From Aldehydirespirator sp965116865 (GTDB lineage Bacteria; Actinomycetota; Acidimicrobiia; Acidimicrobiales; Aldehydirespiratoraceae), in contig OZ220727.1 in the NCBI GenBank assembly GCA_965116865.1, positions 1,488,001 through 1,552,000 of the forward strand: a stretch of DNA of 64,000 nt, given 5' to 3'. The stretch's first letter is position 1; every line of letters starts with the position of its first letter. The notes beneath the pieces were generated by a model, which saw only the letters and a list, made by a program, of their open reading frames with translations, had not been told where the DNA came from and ran no database searches. Positions 43,884-53,233 of the stretch are shown here, in pieces. Both the position numbers and the translations under genes were made by a program.

Positions 43884-45968
43884 GTGGCCGACAGCACCCC
43901 GCCGCCGCCCCCGCCGCCGCCGCAGGGAGGAGCGCCCGACAACACGCCCCCGCCCCCGCCGCCGCAGGGAGGAGCGCCCGACAACACGCCCCCGCCCCCG
44001 CCGCCGCAGGGAGGAGCGCCCGACAACACGCCCCCGCCGCCGCAACCGGGGGACAAGCCGGACGACGACAAGCCGGACGACGACAAGCCGCGGCAGCATC
44101 TGCGGCTGTCACCGGAATCGCAGCGCCGTTCGCGCCTGGCGATCTGGCTGGTGATCGGCGCCGTGGTGGCCGTCTTCATCGCCACCACCGTGCTCCCAGG
44201 CGACTCCGGCAACGAGATCCCCTACCCGGACTTCCTCGACCGGGTCACCGCGGGCAGCATCGTCGAAGGCACCTACAACAACACCAACGGCAGCATCGAG
44301 GCGACCGCCGTGGACGGTGCCGAGTACTCGTCCAACGGCCCGCTGCCGCTTCCCGACGCAGACACAGCGCTGATCAACGAGCACGTCCCGGAGTTCCGCT
44401 ACGAGACTCCCCAGACCAACTTCTTCCTGTCGATCATCCCGCTGTTGCTGCCCATCGGCCTGCTCATCCTGTTCTTCTGGTGGATGCAGCGCCGGGCACA
44501 GGGGCAGGTGGGCAGCATCATGTCGATAGGACGGAGCCGAGCCAAGACCTACACCACCGAGCGGCCCGGCACGACCTTCGACGACGTGGCCGGCTACGAG
44601 GGCGTCAAGCAGGAGGTCACAGAGATCGTCGACTTCCTCAAGGCGCCGGAGCGCTTCGCGGAGATCGGCGCCAGGGTGCCCAAGGGCGTGCTGCTGGTGG
44701 GCCCCCCCGGCACGGGCAAGACCCTGATCGCCAAAGCCGCCGCGGGCGAGGCAGGCGTCCCGTTCCTGTCGGTGACGGGATCGGACTTCATGGAGATGTT
44801 CGTGGGAGTGGGGGCCAGCCGGGTCCGCGACCTGTTCCAGTCGGCCCGCAAGATGGGCAAGGCGATCATCTTCATCGACGAGGTCGACTCGATCGGACGC
44901 AAGCGCGGCGCGGGCCTGGGGGGAGGACACGACGAGCGAGAGCAGACCCTCAACCAGATGCTGTCGGAGATGGACGGCTTCGAGGGCTCCGAGGGCATCG
45001 TGATGATGGCCGCGACCAACCGTCCGGACATTCTCGATCCCGCGCTGCTGCGGCCGGGACGCTTCGACCGCCAGGTCGTCGTGCCGCTGCCGGAACTGGC
45101 GGACCGCTCCGCCATCCTCGCGGTCCACGTCAAGGGCAAACGCACCGCGGAGGACCTCGACTTGAACGTGGTCGCCAGGGGGACGCCGGGGATGAGCGGC
45201 GCCGACCTCGCCAACCTGATCAACGAGGCGGCCCTGTATGCGGTGCGCGAGGGCGACGAGGAGATCGCGGCCCGGCATGTGGAGTTGGCCCGCGACCGGG
45301 TGATCATGGGCCAAAGACGCGAGTCTCTGGCGCTCTCCGACGACGAGAAGGAGGCCATCGCCTATCACGAGGCCGGCCACGCCGTGTGCGCGGCGGTGCT
45401 CCCGACGGCCGACCCGCTCCACAAGGTGACGATCATCCCCAGCGGAATGGCTTTGGGAGTCACCATGCAACTCCCCGAGGAGGACCGCCACATCTACCGC
45501 GCCGACTACATCCTGGACCGTCTCGTGGTGATGTTCGGCGGCCGCATCGCCGAGGAGCTCGTGTTCGAGATAAGCAGCACCGGCGCGGCCGACGACCTGA
45601 TGCGAGCCACGGCGCTGGCCCGGTCCATGGTCCGGGAATGGGGCATGTCCAGAGAGATCGGCCCGATGGCCTGGGGAACGCAGAACCAGGTGTTCTTGGG
45701 CGAGGATCTGGTGCAGACCCGCGACTACAGCGACGAGACCGCCCGGGTCATCGACGAGGAGACCGAGCGCATCCTGCGCGAGCAGCAGGAACGGTGCCGC
45801 CGCACCCTCACCGAGTACCGCCACGGGCTCGACCTGGTGGCACGGGCACTGCTCGAGCATGAGACCATCAGCGGCGACGAGGTGGAGCGCCTCATCGTGG
45901 TGTCCCGCGAACCCGCGGCCGACAACGGGTCGGGCGCCCCGGCCGACGTGCCGACGCCCGCGGCCTGA
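43884..45968 (+). CDS. ftsH: ATP-dependent zinc metalloprotease FtsH
   Basis: FtsH is the membrane-bound AAA+ protease that removes misfolded or regulatory membrane proteins. The 694-residue product has two membrane helices (~87-105 and ~175-195). The AAA domain follows, with Walker A GPPGTGKT, Walker B IIFIDEVDSIG, pore loop FMEMFVGVGASRVR and MAATNRPDILDPALLRPGRFD. The zinc protease site is YHEAGHAV, with GGRIAEELVF downstream. The N-terminal ~70 residues are unusual: four polyproline tracts separated by a repeated GGAPDNT unit (14 residues, 42 bp), then repeated DDDKP. Start is GTG at 43884. I see no ribosome site in front of it, so a leaderless message is possible. Confidence 0.96.
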   Translation: MADSTPPPPPPPPQGGAPDNTPPPPPPQGGAPDNTPPPPPPQGGAPDNTPPPPQPGDKPDDDKPDDDKPRQHLRLSPESQRRSRLAIWLVIGAVVAVFIATTVLPGDSGNEIPYPDFLDRVTAGSIVEGTYNNTNGSIEATAVDGAEYSSNGPLPLPDADTALINEHVPEFRYETPQTNFFLSIIPLLLPIGLLILFFWWMQRRAQGQVGSIMSIGRSRAKTYTTERPGTTFDDVAGYEGVKQEVTEIVDFLKAPERFAEIGARVPKGVLLVGPPGTGKTLIAKAAAGEAGVPFLSVTGSDFMEMFVGVGASRVRDLFQSARKMGKAIIFIDEVDSIGRKRGAGLGGGHDEREQTLNQMLSEMDGFEGSEGIVMMAATNRPDILDPALLRPGRFDRQVVVPLPELADRSAILAVHVKGKRTAEDLDLNVVARGTPGMSGADLANLINEAALYAVREGDEEIAARHVELARDRVIMGQRRESLALSDDEKEAIAYHEAGHAVCAAVLPTADPLHKVTIIPSGMALGVTMQLPEEDRHIYRADYILDRLVVMFGGRIAEELVFEISSTGAADDLMRATALARSMVREWGMSREIGPMAWGTQNQVFLGEDLVQTRDYSDETARVIDEETERILREQQERCRRTLTEYRHGLDLVARALLEHETISGDEVERLIVVSREPAADNGSGAPADVPTPAA

Positions 45969-45977
45969 GCGCCGAGG

Positions 45978-47456
45978 TCATTCGGTCCCGGCGATCGGCA
46001 CCGGCCGGTCCACGGCCACCCCCAGCGAAGCCGACCGGGACGTGAGCCCGACGACCTCGCGTCCGACCACCACCGGCGCCGACGACTCGACCTCCACCAC
46101 GAAACGGCCCGAGCCCAACCCGGACAGCGGCAGCCTCCGGCTCCTCATAGGCCCGACCTCCACCGAGCGCACCGGGCTGCCGTACACGCTGATGTCGGCC
46201 TGCGCGATTCCCCCGGCCGACGGGTTGACGATCACCAGCGCGCCCGTGCCAACGCCCATCCCCGCTGCCGTCTCGGCGGCGGCGTCCTGATCGGGCGCCT
46301 CCGCCGGCACCAGCCAGCGGCGGGCGGCCCCGTCGGCACCGATCGTCGCCGTCGCCCCGGCCACGACGCCGCCGGCGCCGTCAGAAGTCGAGACGACGCT
46401 GGTGATCGACGCCGCCACCGGCACCGGAGTCAGGGAGCGGACGATCAGACTGAAGCGGCCGGCGCCGTCGAGCCGCCCCTGCTGAGACAAGTCGATGAGA
46501 GCGGTCCGACCCGGCCGGACGGTGACCTCGATGGGCGCGGCCTCGAAGTTCGGGTTCTCGGGAACGACCTCCACGTCGACCTCAGCGACGTCGGTGGACG
46601 ACGGGTTGGAGACAGCGACGACGTCGCGGCGGTCGTCGCCCACCGCTGCGACCGGAAGGTGCCAGAGCTCCGCTGCGCCGGGAACGGCCGGCGCGGTGCG
46701 GGTGCCGCGGCCGGCCACAGGGCCGTCCGAGACCTGTATCCACGACGCCGCCACCCGGCCGGACACGACGTCGATGAAGGCTGCCACCGTGGAGGCCACC
46801 GTCACCTCGGTCGTCACGTCGACCGCCGCCACCCTCCGGGCGGGCACGACTAGCCCGTCGATCGAGTCGCGGCCCACGTCGGCCACCAGGTCGATGTCGA
46901 CCACCGCGTCGTCCGGGAACGGGTTGAGCAGCATCACGACGAAGCGCTCCCGCTCCACCGCCGAGCGGGTCGCGCCGTTGGAGACGATCCAGCTCTCGGC
47001 CGTGCGGGTGAGGCACGGCGAGCGGCCCACCCCGCCTCGGGCGGCGGTGAGGATCTGCTCCACGACGACATCGCCGTCCGTCGTCTCGACCATCGCTCCC
47101 ACCCATTCGGCGCCGGGCGCCGACTCGGACGGCTGGAGGAGCACCCGGCCGAGGGGCTCTATGCCGACCTCGAAGGTCGACGGCTCCTGCGTTCCGGACC
47201 CGCCCGGCAGCACCGACACGACAACGGTCCGCGGCTCGTCGGACGCGTTCGCCAACTGGACCGTCGGCTCGGCTACCCCGTCCGGGCTGCTGCCGCCAGG
47301 ACAGAACCAGGTGTTGACCGCGCCTGCCGGCGCCGCCAAGGCCGACTCGTAGGGGCCAGCCCGGTCCGGCACGGCCCGCTGCGGGATGTCGACCAGCACA
47401 CCCGCGCCCAGCAGTCCGCCTATAGCGAAGACGGCAAGCAGCCGAGTCGCGCGCAT
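45978..47456 (-). CDS. DUF5719-family secreted protein
   Basis: The ~492-residue product has an N-terminal signal or anchor (RLLAVFAIGGLLGAGVLV) and then a long beta-rich extracytoplasmic region. Repeated modules recur, such as VNTWFCPGG, PTVQLANASDEPRTVVVSVLPGG, VVMLLNPFPDDAVVDIDLVAD and VVAVSNPSSTDVAEVDVEVVPE. This fits DUF5719, a family often encoded beside WbbL-like GT2 membrane glycosyltransferases in actinobacteria. Its start overlaps the stop of such a gene here (TGATG). A role in cell-wall glycan assembly is inferred from context only. It converges with ftsH across nine bases. Confidence 0.8.
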   Translation of the reverse strand: MRATRLLAVFAIGGLLGAGVLVDIPQRAVPDRAGPYESALAAPAGAVNTWFCPGGSSPDGVAEPTVQLANASDEPRTVVVSVLPGGSGTQEPSTFEVGIEPLGRVLLQPSESAPGAEWVGAMVETTDGDVVVEQILTAARGGVGRSPCLTRTAESWIVSNGATRSAVERERFVVMLLNPFPDDAVVDIDLVADVGRDSIDGLVVPARRVAAVDVTTEVTVASTVAAFIDVVSGRVAASWIQVSDGPVAGRGTRTAPAVPGAAELWHLPVAAVGDDRRDVVAVSNPSSTDVAEVDVEVVPENPNFEAAPIEVTVRPGRTALIDLSQQGRLDGAGRFSLIVRSLTPVPVAASITSVVSTSDGAGGVVAGATATIGADGAARRWLVPAEAPDQDAAAETAAGMGVGTGALVIVNPSAGGIAQADISVYGSPVRSVEVGPMRSRRLPLSGLGSGRFVVEVESSAPVVVGREVVGLTSRSASLGVAVDRPVPIAGTE

Positions 47457-50400
47457 CAGGAGCGATCCATCCGTCGGCGCAGCCACGCCAGCAGCAGCAC
47501 GGCGGGCGCGGACGCGCCGACCACATGGCCGCCGCGGCGCCACCAGGGCGCCGAGTAGGACATCTGTGCCTCCCCCGACGCCGCCGGCTGGTACGCCCTC
47601 GCCCACGACACGGCCTCCCGCCTGGGCGCGGGGTCGCCGTCCACAGTCAGCTCCCAGCCCGGTCGCGGGGTGTGGCCGACCAGGATCTCGGTGTCGCCGG
47701 GAATCCTCGCCGACCAGGGCGGGCCGTCCCCGGAGAACAGCGGCGAGCCGGGGGGCAGCGGGCGGGCCTCGAGGTCCGTGAAATCCTCGACACCCTCGTC
47801 GAACCCGGTCGGGTAGAGAGCCCGCATCGGCACCCACGCCGTGTTCACGAACATGTCGACCGCGCTGTTGGTGCCCTCCACCAACTCGAGGTCGAGCTGG
47901 TCGCGCAGCCTGGCGACCAGATCCGCCGGAACCGGCCGGGCGTCCTCCTCTGCGGCGAACGGCGCGGGCGCGAGACGATGCAACAGAACCACATAGCGCA
48001 CGCCGAGGCCGGCGAGGAGCCGCCCGCCCCGCGCTGTGCGTCCCTGTCCGATCTCCTCGATCGCCGTCGTGAACAGATCGGTCCGGCCCTGATCCAGCGG
48101 CACTGATCGGTCGAGCAGCGTCACGGAGTCACCGGAGGTGGCCGCCCAGGCGACGCCCGGAGCGAGGCTGTGCCCCTCGACTGCCAGGAACTCGGGAGCG
48201 CCGATCCACAGGACGCGGTAGGCGCCAGCCAGGACCGGGGGCTCGAAGCGCAGAGCCGAACGGTGGTCGCCGGCGGCCAGGCGCCACCGTCCGTCCTCCA
48301 AGGAGCCGACACTGCCCACTGCCAGCAGCAGCGACGCCGCCACCGTGACGGGCACGAGCGCCTGCCGCCAACCGAAATGGCTGAAACGCAGGTCGTGCTC
48401 GATGGACAGCACGGCCATGCCGCACAGCCCGGCGGCCGCCGCCGCGGCCGGGGCCAGCAGGAGATGAAGGTCAGGAAGCCCGAACGGCAGAACGCCCCGC
48501 TCGGCCGCCAGGGCTGCTGCCCAGGCGGCCATGGCCACCATCCACAGGCGCACTGCCTGCTCCAGGCGCCACCCTCGCCCGAGCAGCAGCGGCACCGCCA
48601 TCGGAACCGCGAACAGCCACACGATCCATCCCGAATCGCTCGCCCCGACCGCGAACCTCAGGATCCCGCCGAACGAGACCGTCCCGGCCGAGCCGTCGCG
48701 CCCGTCTGCCAAGAACCCCCAGTCCGTTCCTGACGCCAACAGGTCCACCACTGTCGGGAACGCCAAGAACGCGGCCGTCGGCACGGCCAGCACGGTGGCA
48801 GCCAGCAGGCGGGGAACGCCTTCGGGGCGGCCCGCGAGCAGGCTGCCTGCCACCAGGCCGGCCGCCAACAGCGCCACGAGTCCGGCAGCGGCCGGGACGA
48901 CCAGTGCGGCGGCCCCCGCGGCCGTTCCCAGCGACACCCACACCGCGACGCGGCCGCGCAGCCCGTCGGACTCCGGACGGAACGGCGCGGCCCGCAAGGC
49001 CCGCAGCAGCTCCCGCAGCATCCACGGTGCGGCCGCGTAACCGACGAGGCCGGCCAGCGACCCGCTCTCGACCGACGCTGGGGCGAGGGGAATCAGAAGG
49101 TAAGCGACCAGGGTGCCTGCCTGCGCCCGGCGGGAGCCGGTCGCAGCCAGCAGACGGTAGGCCCCGGCCAGGCCGACGACGATGAGCGCGACGAGGGCCA
49201 GGGTGCGAACCAGGGCCAGGCTGCCGAGGACCCATCCGAGCAGGCCGACGTACACGAGGATGCCGAGGTTCGAGGACGGCGCGCCGGCGTTGCGCTCGCT
49301 CCACCCGCCCCACCACGACTCGAGCACGGCGGAGGCATCCTCCCCCAGGTCGGCGAAGTCGCCGACCGCGGGCACGCCCGAGGCCAGCAGCCGGCGAGAT
49401 CCGAACAACACGACGGCGAGGACAGCTGTCCACGCGATCCACGCCGTCCGGCTGCTGCCGGTGCGCAGCCCTCCGAGGACGTCCCGGCCGGCGGCGCCCA
49501 GCAGACCGGACGGCTCGGCGCCGGAACGTCTCCTCATGAACGACAGGAGGCGAACGCTGCCGAAGTACTGCAGCGCGGTGACGTCGGCCTGGCGCACCCG
49601 GCGGACGAGCGCGTTGTTCTTGCGGCGCTGGGCGATCACGTCGAGCCGGGAGATGTTCCAGATCCAGGCCGATACCACGTCGCGCGCCAGGCCGATCCGG
49701 GCGGTGAAGACGCCCAGCAGGACTTCGAGGACCGCCATCGTCAGGGCTGCCGGAACGAACACGGTCAGCGATATGCGGCCGTGGTTGACCAGCATGGCCC
49801 GCAGCGCGTGGCGGGTCTCGGTGAGCCTGGCGTCGTCGACGCCGGTGCGGGACGCCAGCCTCTCGCGGTGCCGTGCTGCCGCGCCTCCGACGAACATCAC
49901 CCGCGCACCGGCCATCTGCGCCCGCCAGCACAGGTCCACGTCCTCGCCCCTGAAGGTCATGCCCCCGTCGAAGCCGCCGAGGCTGACGAACAAGTCGCGG
50001 CGGATCAGCAGCACCGCCGAAGGCAGCGCGAACACGTCGCGGACGCCGTCCTGCTGCTCCTGATCGAGCTCCTCCGCTCCGATCCGCTCCGCCGGCACGC
50101 CGAAACGGTCGACGTCGTAGCCGGCGTGCTGAAGGATCTCGGGCCGGTCCCAGTCGACGATCTTGGGACCTACGATTCCCGCGTTGCTCCTCAGCGCCTC
50201 GGCCACCAGCACCGACACGGCGTCGGGCGCCAACGCCACGTCGTCGTGGCACACCAGCAGGAAGTCGGCGTCGGTCTCTGCGTCGAGGACGGTGTTGGCC
50301 GCTTGGGAGAACCCGCTGGTTCCGCTGCCGTCGATGACGGCGGCATGGGGCACGACCTCCGCGACCCGGGCGCCGATCCCGGAGGCGGCCGCGTCGACGA

Positions 50401-50575
50401 CGACGACGCCCAGGGCCGGGTAGTCCTGCATGGACAGCGATTCGAGCGTCTCCGTGAACCAGTCGCCGGGATCGTGGGCGACCACGACGGCCAGCACCGT
50501 CGGCTGCTGCCGCTGCTGTGCGGCGCCGTCCACGCCGGGTGCAAGCGCCGATGTGTCGGCGGGCGATGCCATCAT
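47456..50575 (-). CDS. GT2 glycosyltransferase fused to a large multi-membrane region
   Basis: The 1,039-residue protein starts with a GT2 domain (~25-260): VLAVVVAHDPGDWFTETLESL, VVVVDAAASG, DADFLLVCHDDVAL with a DD motif, VGPKIVDWDRPEILQHAG, and the GGFDGGMTFRGEDVDLCWRAQMAG acceptor motif of rhamnosyl/galactofuranosyl-type enzymes. About twelve membrane helices follow, and then an extracytoplasmic C-terminal domain (~790-1000) and a last helix. Similar GT2-membrane fusions occur in actinobacterial cell-wall clusters. It is coupled to the DUF5719 gene and divergent from GDP-mannose dehydratase, so a surface polysaccharide role is likely. Donor and acceptor cannot be read from sequence. Confidence 0.85.
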   Translation of the reverse strand: MMASPADTSALAPGVDGAAQQRQQPTVLAVVVAHDPGDWFTETLESLSMQDYPALGVVVVDAAASGIGARVAEVVPHAAVIDGSGTSGFSQAANTVLDAETDADFLLVCHDDVALAPDAVSVLVAEALRSNAGIVGPKIVDWDRPEILQHAGYDVDRFGVPAERIGAEELDQEQQDGVRDVFALPSAVLLIRRDLFVSLGGFDGGMTFRGEDVDLCWRAQMAGARVMFVGGAAARHRERLASRTGVDDARLTETRHALRAMLVNHGRISLTVFVPAALTMAVLEVLLGVFTARIGLARDVVSAWIWNISRLDVIAQRRKNNALVRRVRQADVTALQYFGSVRLLSFMRRRSGAEPSGLLGAAGRDVLGGLRTGSSRTAWIAWTAVLAVVLFGSRRLLASGVPAVGDFADLGEDASAVLESWWGGWSERNAGAPSSNLGILVYVGLLGWVLGSLALVRTLALVALIVVGLAGAYRLLAATGSRRAQAGTLVAYLLIPLAPASVESGSLAGLVGYAAAPWMLRELLRALRAAPFRPESDGLRGRVAVWVSLGTAAGAAALVVPAAAGLVALLAAGLVAGSLLAGRPEGVPRLLAATVLAVPTAAFLAFPTVVDLLASGTDWGFLADGRDGSAGTVSFGGILRFAVGASDSGWIVWLFAVPMAVPLLLGRGWRLEQAVRLWMVAMAAWAAALAAERGVLPFGLPDLHLLLAPAAAAAAGLCGMAVLSIEHDLRFSHFGWRQALVPVTVAASLLLAVGSVGSLEDGRWRLAAGDHRSALRFEPPVLAGAYRVLWIGAPEFLAVEGHSLAPGVAWAATSGDSVTLLDRSVPLDQGRTDLFTTAIEEIGQGRTARGGRLLAGLGVRYVVLLHRLAPAPFAAEEDARPVPADLVARLRDQLDLELVEGTNSAVDMFVNTAWVPMRALYPTGFDEGVEDFTDLEARPLPPGSPLFSGDGPPWSARIPGDTEILVGHTPRPGWELTVDGDPAPRREAVSWARAYQPAASGEAQMSYSAPWWRRGGHVVGASAPAVLLLAWLRRRMDRS

Positions 50576-50581
50576 CCGAGA

Positions 50582-50672
50582 CTAACGGCCGCCCCTGTGC
50601 GGGGGGCCGGACGGCCCCGACGCGCTGTGGCGCACCCACCACCTAACGGCCGCCCCTGTGCGGGGGGCCGCT
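50582..50672. repeat. Duplicated hairpin, 61 bp apart, in the GT2-gmd divergent region
   Basis: The block ctaacggccgcccctgtgcg and the following ggggggccg starts at 50582 and 50643, 61 bp apart. Each copy can fold: CGGCC(G)CCCC pairs with GGGGGGCCG around TGTGC. The rest of this ~360-bp divergent gap holds four copies of acatggctcc (about 50741-50793) and no recognised gene. Confidence 0.8.
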
Positions 50673-50935
50673 CCCGGCCCCGACCGCCGCAAAAACAACA
50701 AAGCCCGCAAAAGTCGAGCTATGCTGGAACAGAAGCCGCCGACATGGCTCCGGACATGGCTCCGCTAGACATGGCTCCTCTACATGGCTCCGGGGGTGGG
50801 ACGCACGACCGAGGAGAACCCATTCTCGCCCAGTTTCGGGGCGTCTCCGCCGGTGATCGCAGGCAGGGGCGACGTTCTCGACGCTCTCGACGACGCCTTC
50901 ACGACCGGCGAGCCGGGCCGATAGCCAGTAACGCC

Positions 50936-51940
50936 ATGGCCGGACGCGCTCTCATCACCGGCATCACCGGCCAGGACGGCTCGTACCTTGCGGAGCTGCT
51001 GCTCGACAAGGGCTACGATGTGATCGGCATGGTGCGCCGGTCCAGCATCGTCAACTACGAGCGCATCGCCCACATCCAGGACCGGATCCGCGTCGTGGCC
51101 GGAGACCTGCTCGACCAGGTGTCCATGATCGAGATCCTGCGGACCTACCGGCCCGACGAGGTGTACAACCTGGCCGCCCAGTCGTTCGTGCAGACCTCCT
51201 TCAGCCAGCCGGTGCTCACCGGCGAGACCACCGCGCTGGGCGTCACCCGGATGCTCGACGCCATCCGGCTCGTGGACGGCGGCATCCGCTTCTACCAGGC
51301 GAGCTCGTCGGAGATGTTCGGGAAGGTGCGGGAGGTTCCCCAGAGCGAGAGGACGCCGTTCTTTCCCCGCAGCCCCTACGGGGCGGCCAAGGTCTACGGC
51401 CATTGGATCACTGTCAACTACCGGGAGTCCTATGGGCTGCACGCCACCTCCGGGATCCTCTTCAACCACGAGAGCCCCCGCCGGGGCATGGAGTTCGTGA
51501 CCCGCAAGATCACCCACACCGCCGCCCGGATCAAGCTCGGACTGGCCGACGAGCTGCGCCTCGGCAACCTCGACGCGCGGCGGGACTGGGGTTACGCAGC
51601 CGACTACGTAGAGGCGATGTGGCGGATGCTGCAGCAGGACGAGCCCGACGACTATGTGATCTGCACCGGCAGGACCCATTCGGTGAGAACGCTGTGCGAG
51701 CTCGCCTTCGACTGTGTGGGGCTCGACTACCGCGACCATGTCGTCACCGACGAACAGTTCATGCGCCCGGCGGAGGTCGACCTGCTGGTGGGCGACTCGT
51801 CCAAGGCGTCGGCCGCCTTCGGATGGCGTCCGAAGACGGCGTTCGCGGATCTGGTCAAGCTGATGGTCGACGCGGACCTGGCACTGCTGGAGAGCCGTAC
51901 GGGCGACGACGGGACCGAACGGACGGAAGTCGATCCATGA
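50936..51940 (+). CDS. gmd: GDP-mannose 4,6-dehydratase
   Basis: Gmd converts GDP-D-mannose to GDP-4-keto-6-deoxymannose, the precursor of fucose, rhamnose and related surface sugars. The 334-residue product has the NADP-binding ALITGITGQDGSYLAELLL, GMVRRSS, NLAAQSFVQTSF, the SSSEMFGKV catalytic region, the Tyr-Lys pair in SPYGAAKVYGHW and FNHESPRRGMEFVTRKIT, all diagnostic. I chose ATG 50936; the longer frame upstream is antisense to the GT2 gene. Phosphomannomutase in the same window supplies its substrate pathway. No reductase partner is seen nearby. Confidence 0.95.
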   Translation: MAGRALITGITGQDGSYLAELLLDKGYDVIGMVRRSSIVNYERIAHIQDRIRVVAGDLLDQVSMIEILRTYRPDEVYNLAAQSFVQTSFSQPVLTGETTALGVTRMLDAIRLVDGGIRFYQASSSEMFGKVREVPQSERTPFFPRSPYGAAKVYGHWITVNYRESYGLHATSGILFNHESPRRGMEFVTRKITHTAARIKLGLADELRLGNLDARRDWGYAADYVEAMWRMLQQDEPDDYVICTGRTHSVRTLCELAFDCVGLDYRDHVVTDEQFMRPAEVDLLVGDSSKASAAFGWRPKTAFADLVKLMVDADLALLESRTGDDGTERTEVDP

Positions 51941-52085
51941 CACCCGCCGCGAATAGCCGAGCGAGGCGGTTGCCGGCACGGCCCGCGAGCGAAGCGGCAA
52001 ACAGCAGGCGCGCTGCCTTTGCGACGCTGCAGCCTGTTGCCGTGTCGCGTTCGCGCCCCGGCGTGGCCGAGGACAGCACGGTCCG

Positions 52086-53015
52086 GTGATTACCGTTCTC
52101 GCCGGCGGGGTGGGCGCGGCCCGCTACCTGGCCGGCCAGCTTCAGGTCACCCCGGCCCCCGAGGTGACCGCGGTGGTGAACGTCGCCGACGACATCGAAC
52201 TGCACGGGCTGCACGTCAGTCCCGACATCGACACCGTGGTCTACACCCTGTCGGGGGTCATCGACCGCGACCGGGGCTGGGGCCTGGCCGACGAGACATG
52301 GAATGCTCTGGGCGAGTTGAGGAAGCTGGGACTCGGGGCCTGGTTCAATCTCGGCGACCGCGACATCGGAACCCATCTGTTCCGGACCGCGCTGCTGCGC
52401 GAGGGGTTGAGCTTCAGCGAGGTGACCGCCCGTCTGGCTTCGGCCCGCGGCCTGCGCTGCCGTGTGCTGCCGGTGAGCGACCAGCGGATAGAGACCCGGG
52501 TGACGTTGGCCTCTGGCAGCGAGATCGGCTTCCAGGAGTACTTCGTGCGCCTCGCCCACGATGTGCCCATCTCCGGGGTGCGGTTCGCCGGCGTGGACGA
52601 CGCCCGGCCCGCGCCGGGGGTGCTGGACGCCGTCGCGGCTGCTGACGTCGTGGTGATCGCGCCGTCCAACCCGGTTGTGTCGATCGGCCCGGTGCTGGCC
52701 GTGCGCGGCGTGGCCGAGACGCTGGCCGCCCGCCGGGAGCGCAATGTGGCAGTGTCGCCCATTGTGGCCGGAGCGGCCCGCAAGGGACCGGCCGATCGGA
52801 TGCTGCGCGAGTTGGGCGAGGAGTCGAGCGTGGTGGGCGTGGCCCGGCGCTACCGCGACGTGGTCGGCACCCTGGTGATCGATGAGGCCGACGCAGCACT
52901 GGCCGCAGCGGTGGCCGATGTCGGGGTCCGGGCCGTGGTCGCCCCGACGATCATGACCTCGCCGCAGGCCGCTGCCGAGCTGGCCCGTCGCACGACCGCC
53001 GCGGTCGCGGCGTGA
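52086..53015 (+). CDS. cofD: 2-phospho-L-lactate/phosphoenolpyruvate transferase of F420 synthesis
   Basis: CofD (FbiA) couples a lactyl- or enolpyruvyl-diphospho-guanosine to the deazaflavin Fo, giving F420-0 or its dehydro form. The 309-residue product has the family N-terminus TVLAGGVGAARYLAGQL, NVADDIELHGLHVSPDIDTVVYTLSG, GWGLADETWNAL, WFNLGDRDIGTHLFRT and VVIAPSNPVVSIGPVLAV. The start is GTG. It is followed 218 bp later by cofE, the fbiA-fbiB order of mycobacteria. Actinobacterial enzymes are known to prefer phosphoenolpyruvate-derived substrate; that is by family, not from the sequence. Confidence 0.95.
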   Translation: MITVLAGGVGAARYLAGQLQVTPAPEVTAVVNVADDIELHGLHVSPDIDTVVYTLSGVIDRDRGWGLADETWNALGELRKLGLGAWFNLGDRDIGTHLFRTALLREGLSFSEVTARLASARGLRCRVLPVSDQRIETRVTLASGSEIGFQEYFVRLAHDVPISGVRFAGVDDARPAPGVLDAVAAADVVVIAPSNPVVSIGPVLAVRGVAETLAARRERNVAVSPIVAGAARKGPADRMLRELGEESSVVGVARRYRDVVGTLVIDEADAALAAAVADVGVRAVVAPTIMTSPQAAAELARRTTAAVAA

Positions 53016-53233
53016 CTCCGCAGACCCGTGAGACGCCATGACGGACGCAGACACCGCCCGCCGCACGACCGCAGCGGCGTGGCCGTGAGTCCTGAGCCTC
53101 GCTTCGAGTGCTCTGACTCCACGAGCCCACGGCCCCGCCGCGAGCCCACGGCGCGGCGCGCAGCATCATCGAGGCCGAGCTCCGCCGCAGACCCGCCGCG
53201 AGCCCGGCGCCGCCGCGAGCCCCCGGCGGCGAC

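Noticed and set aside
43861..43884. Promoter with TACTAG just before ftsH
   Set aside because: A -10-like hexamer is present, but I see no -35 partner at proper spacing and cannot separate it from chance.
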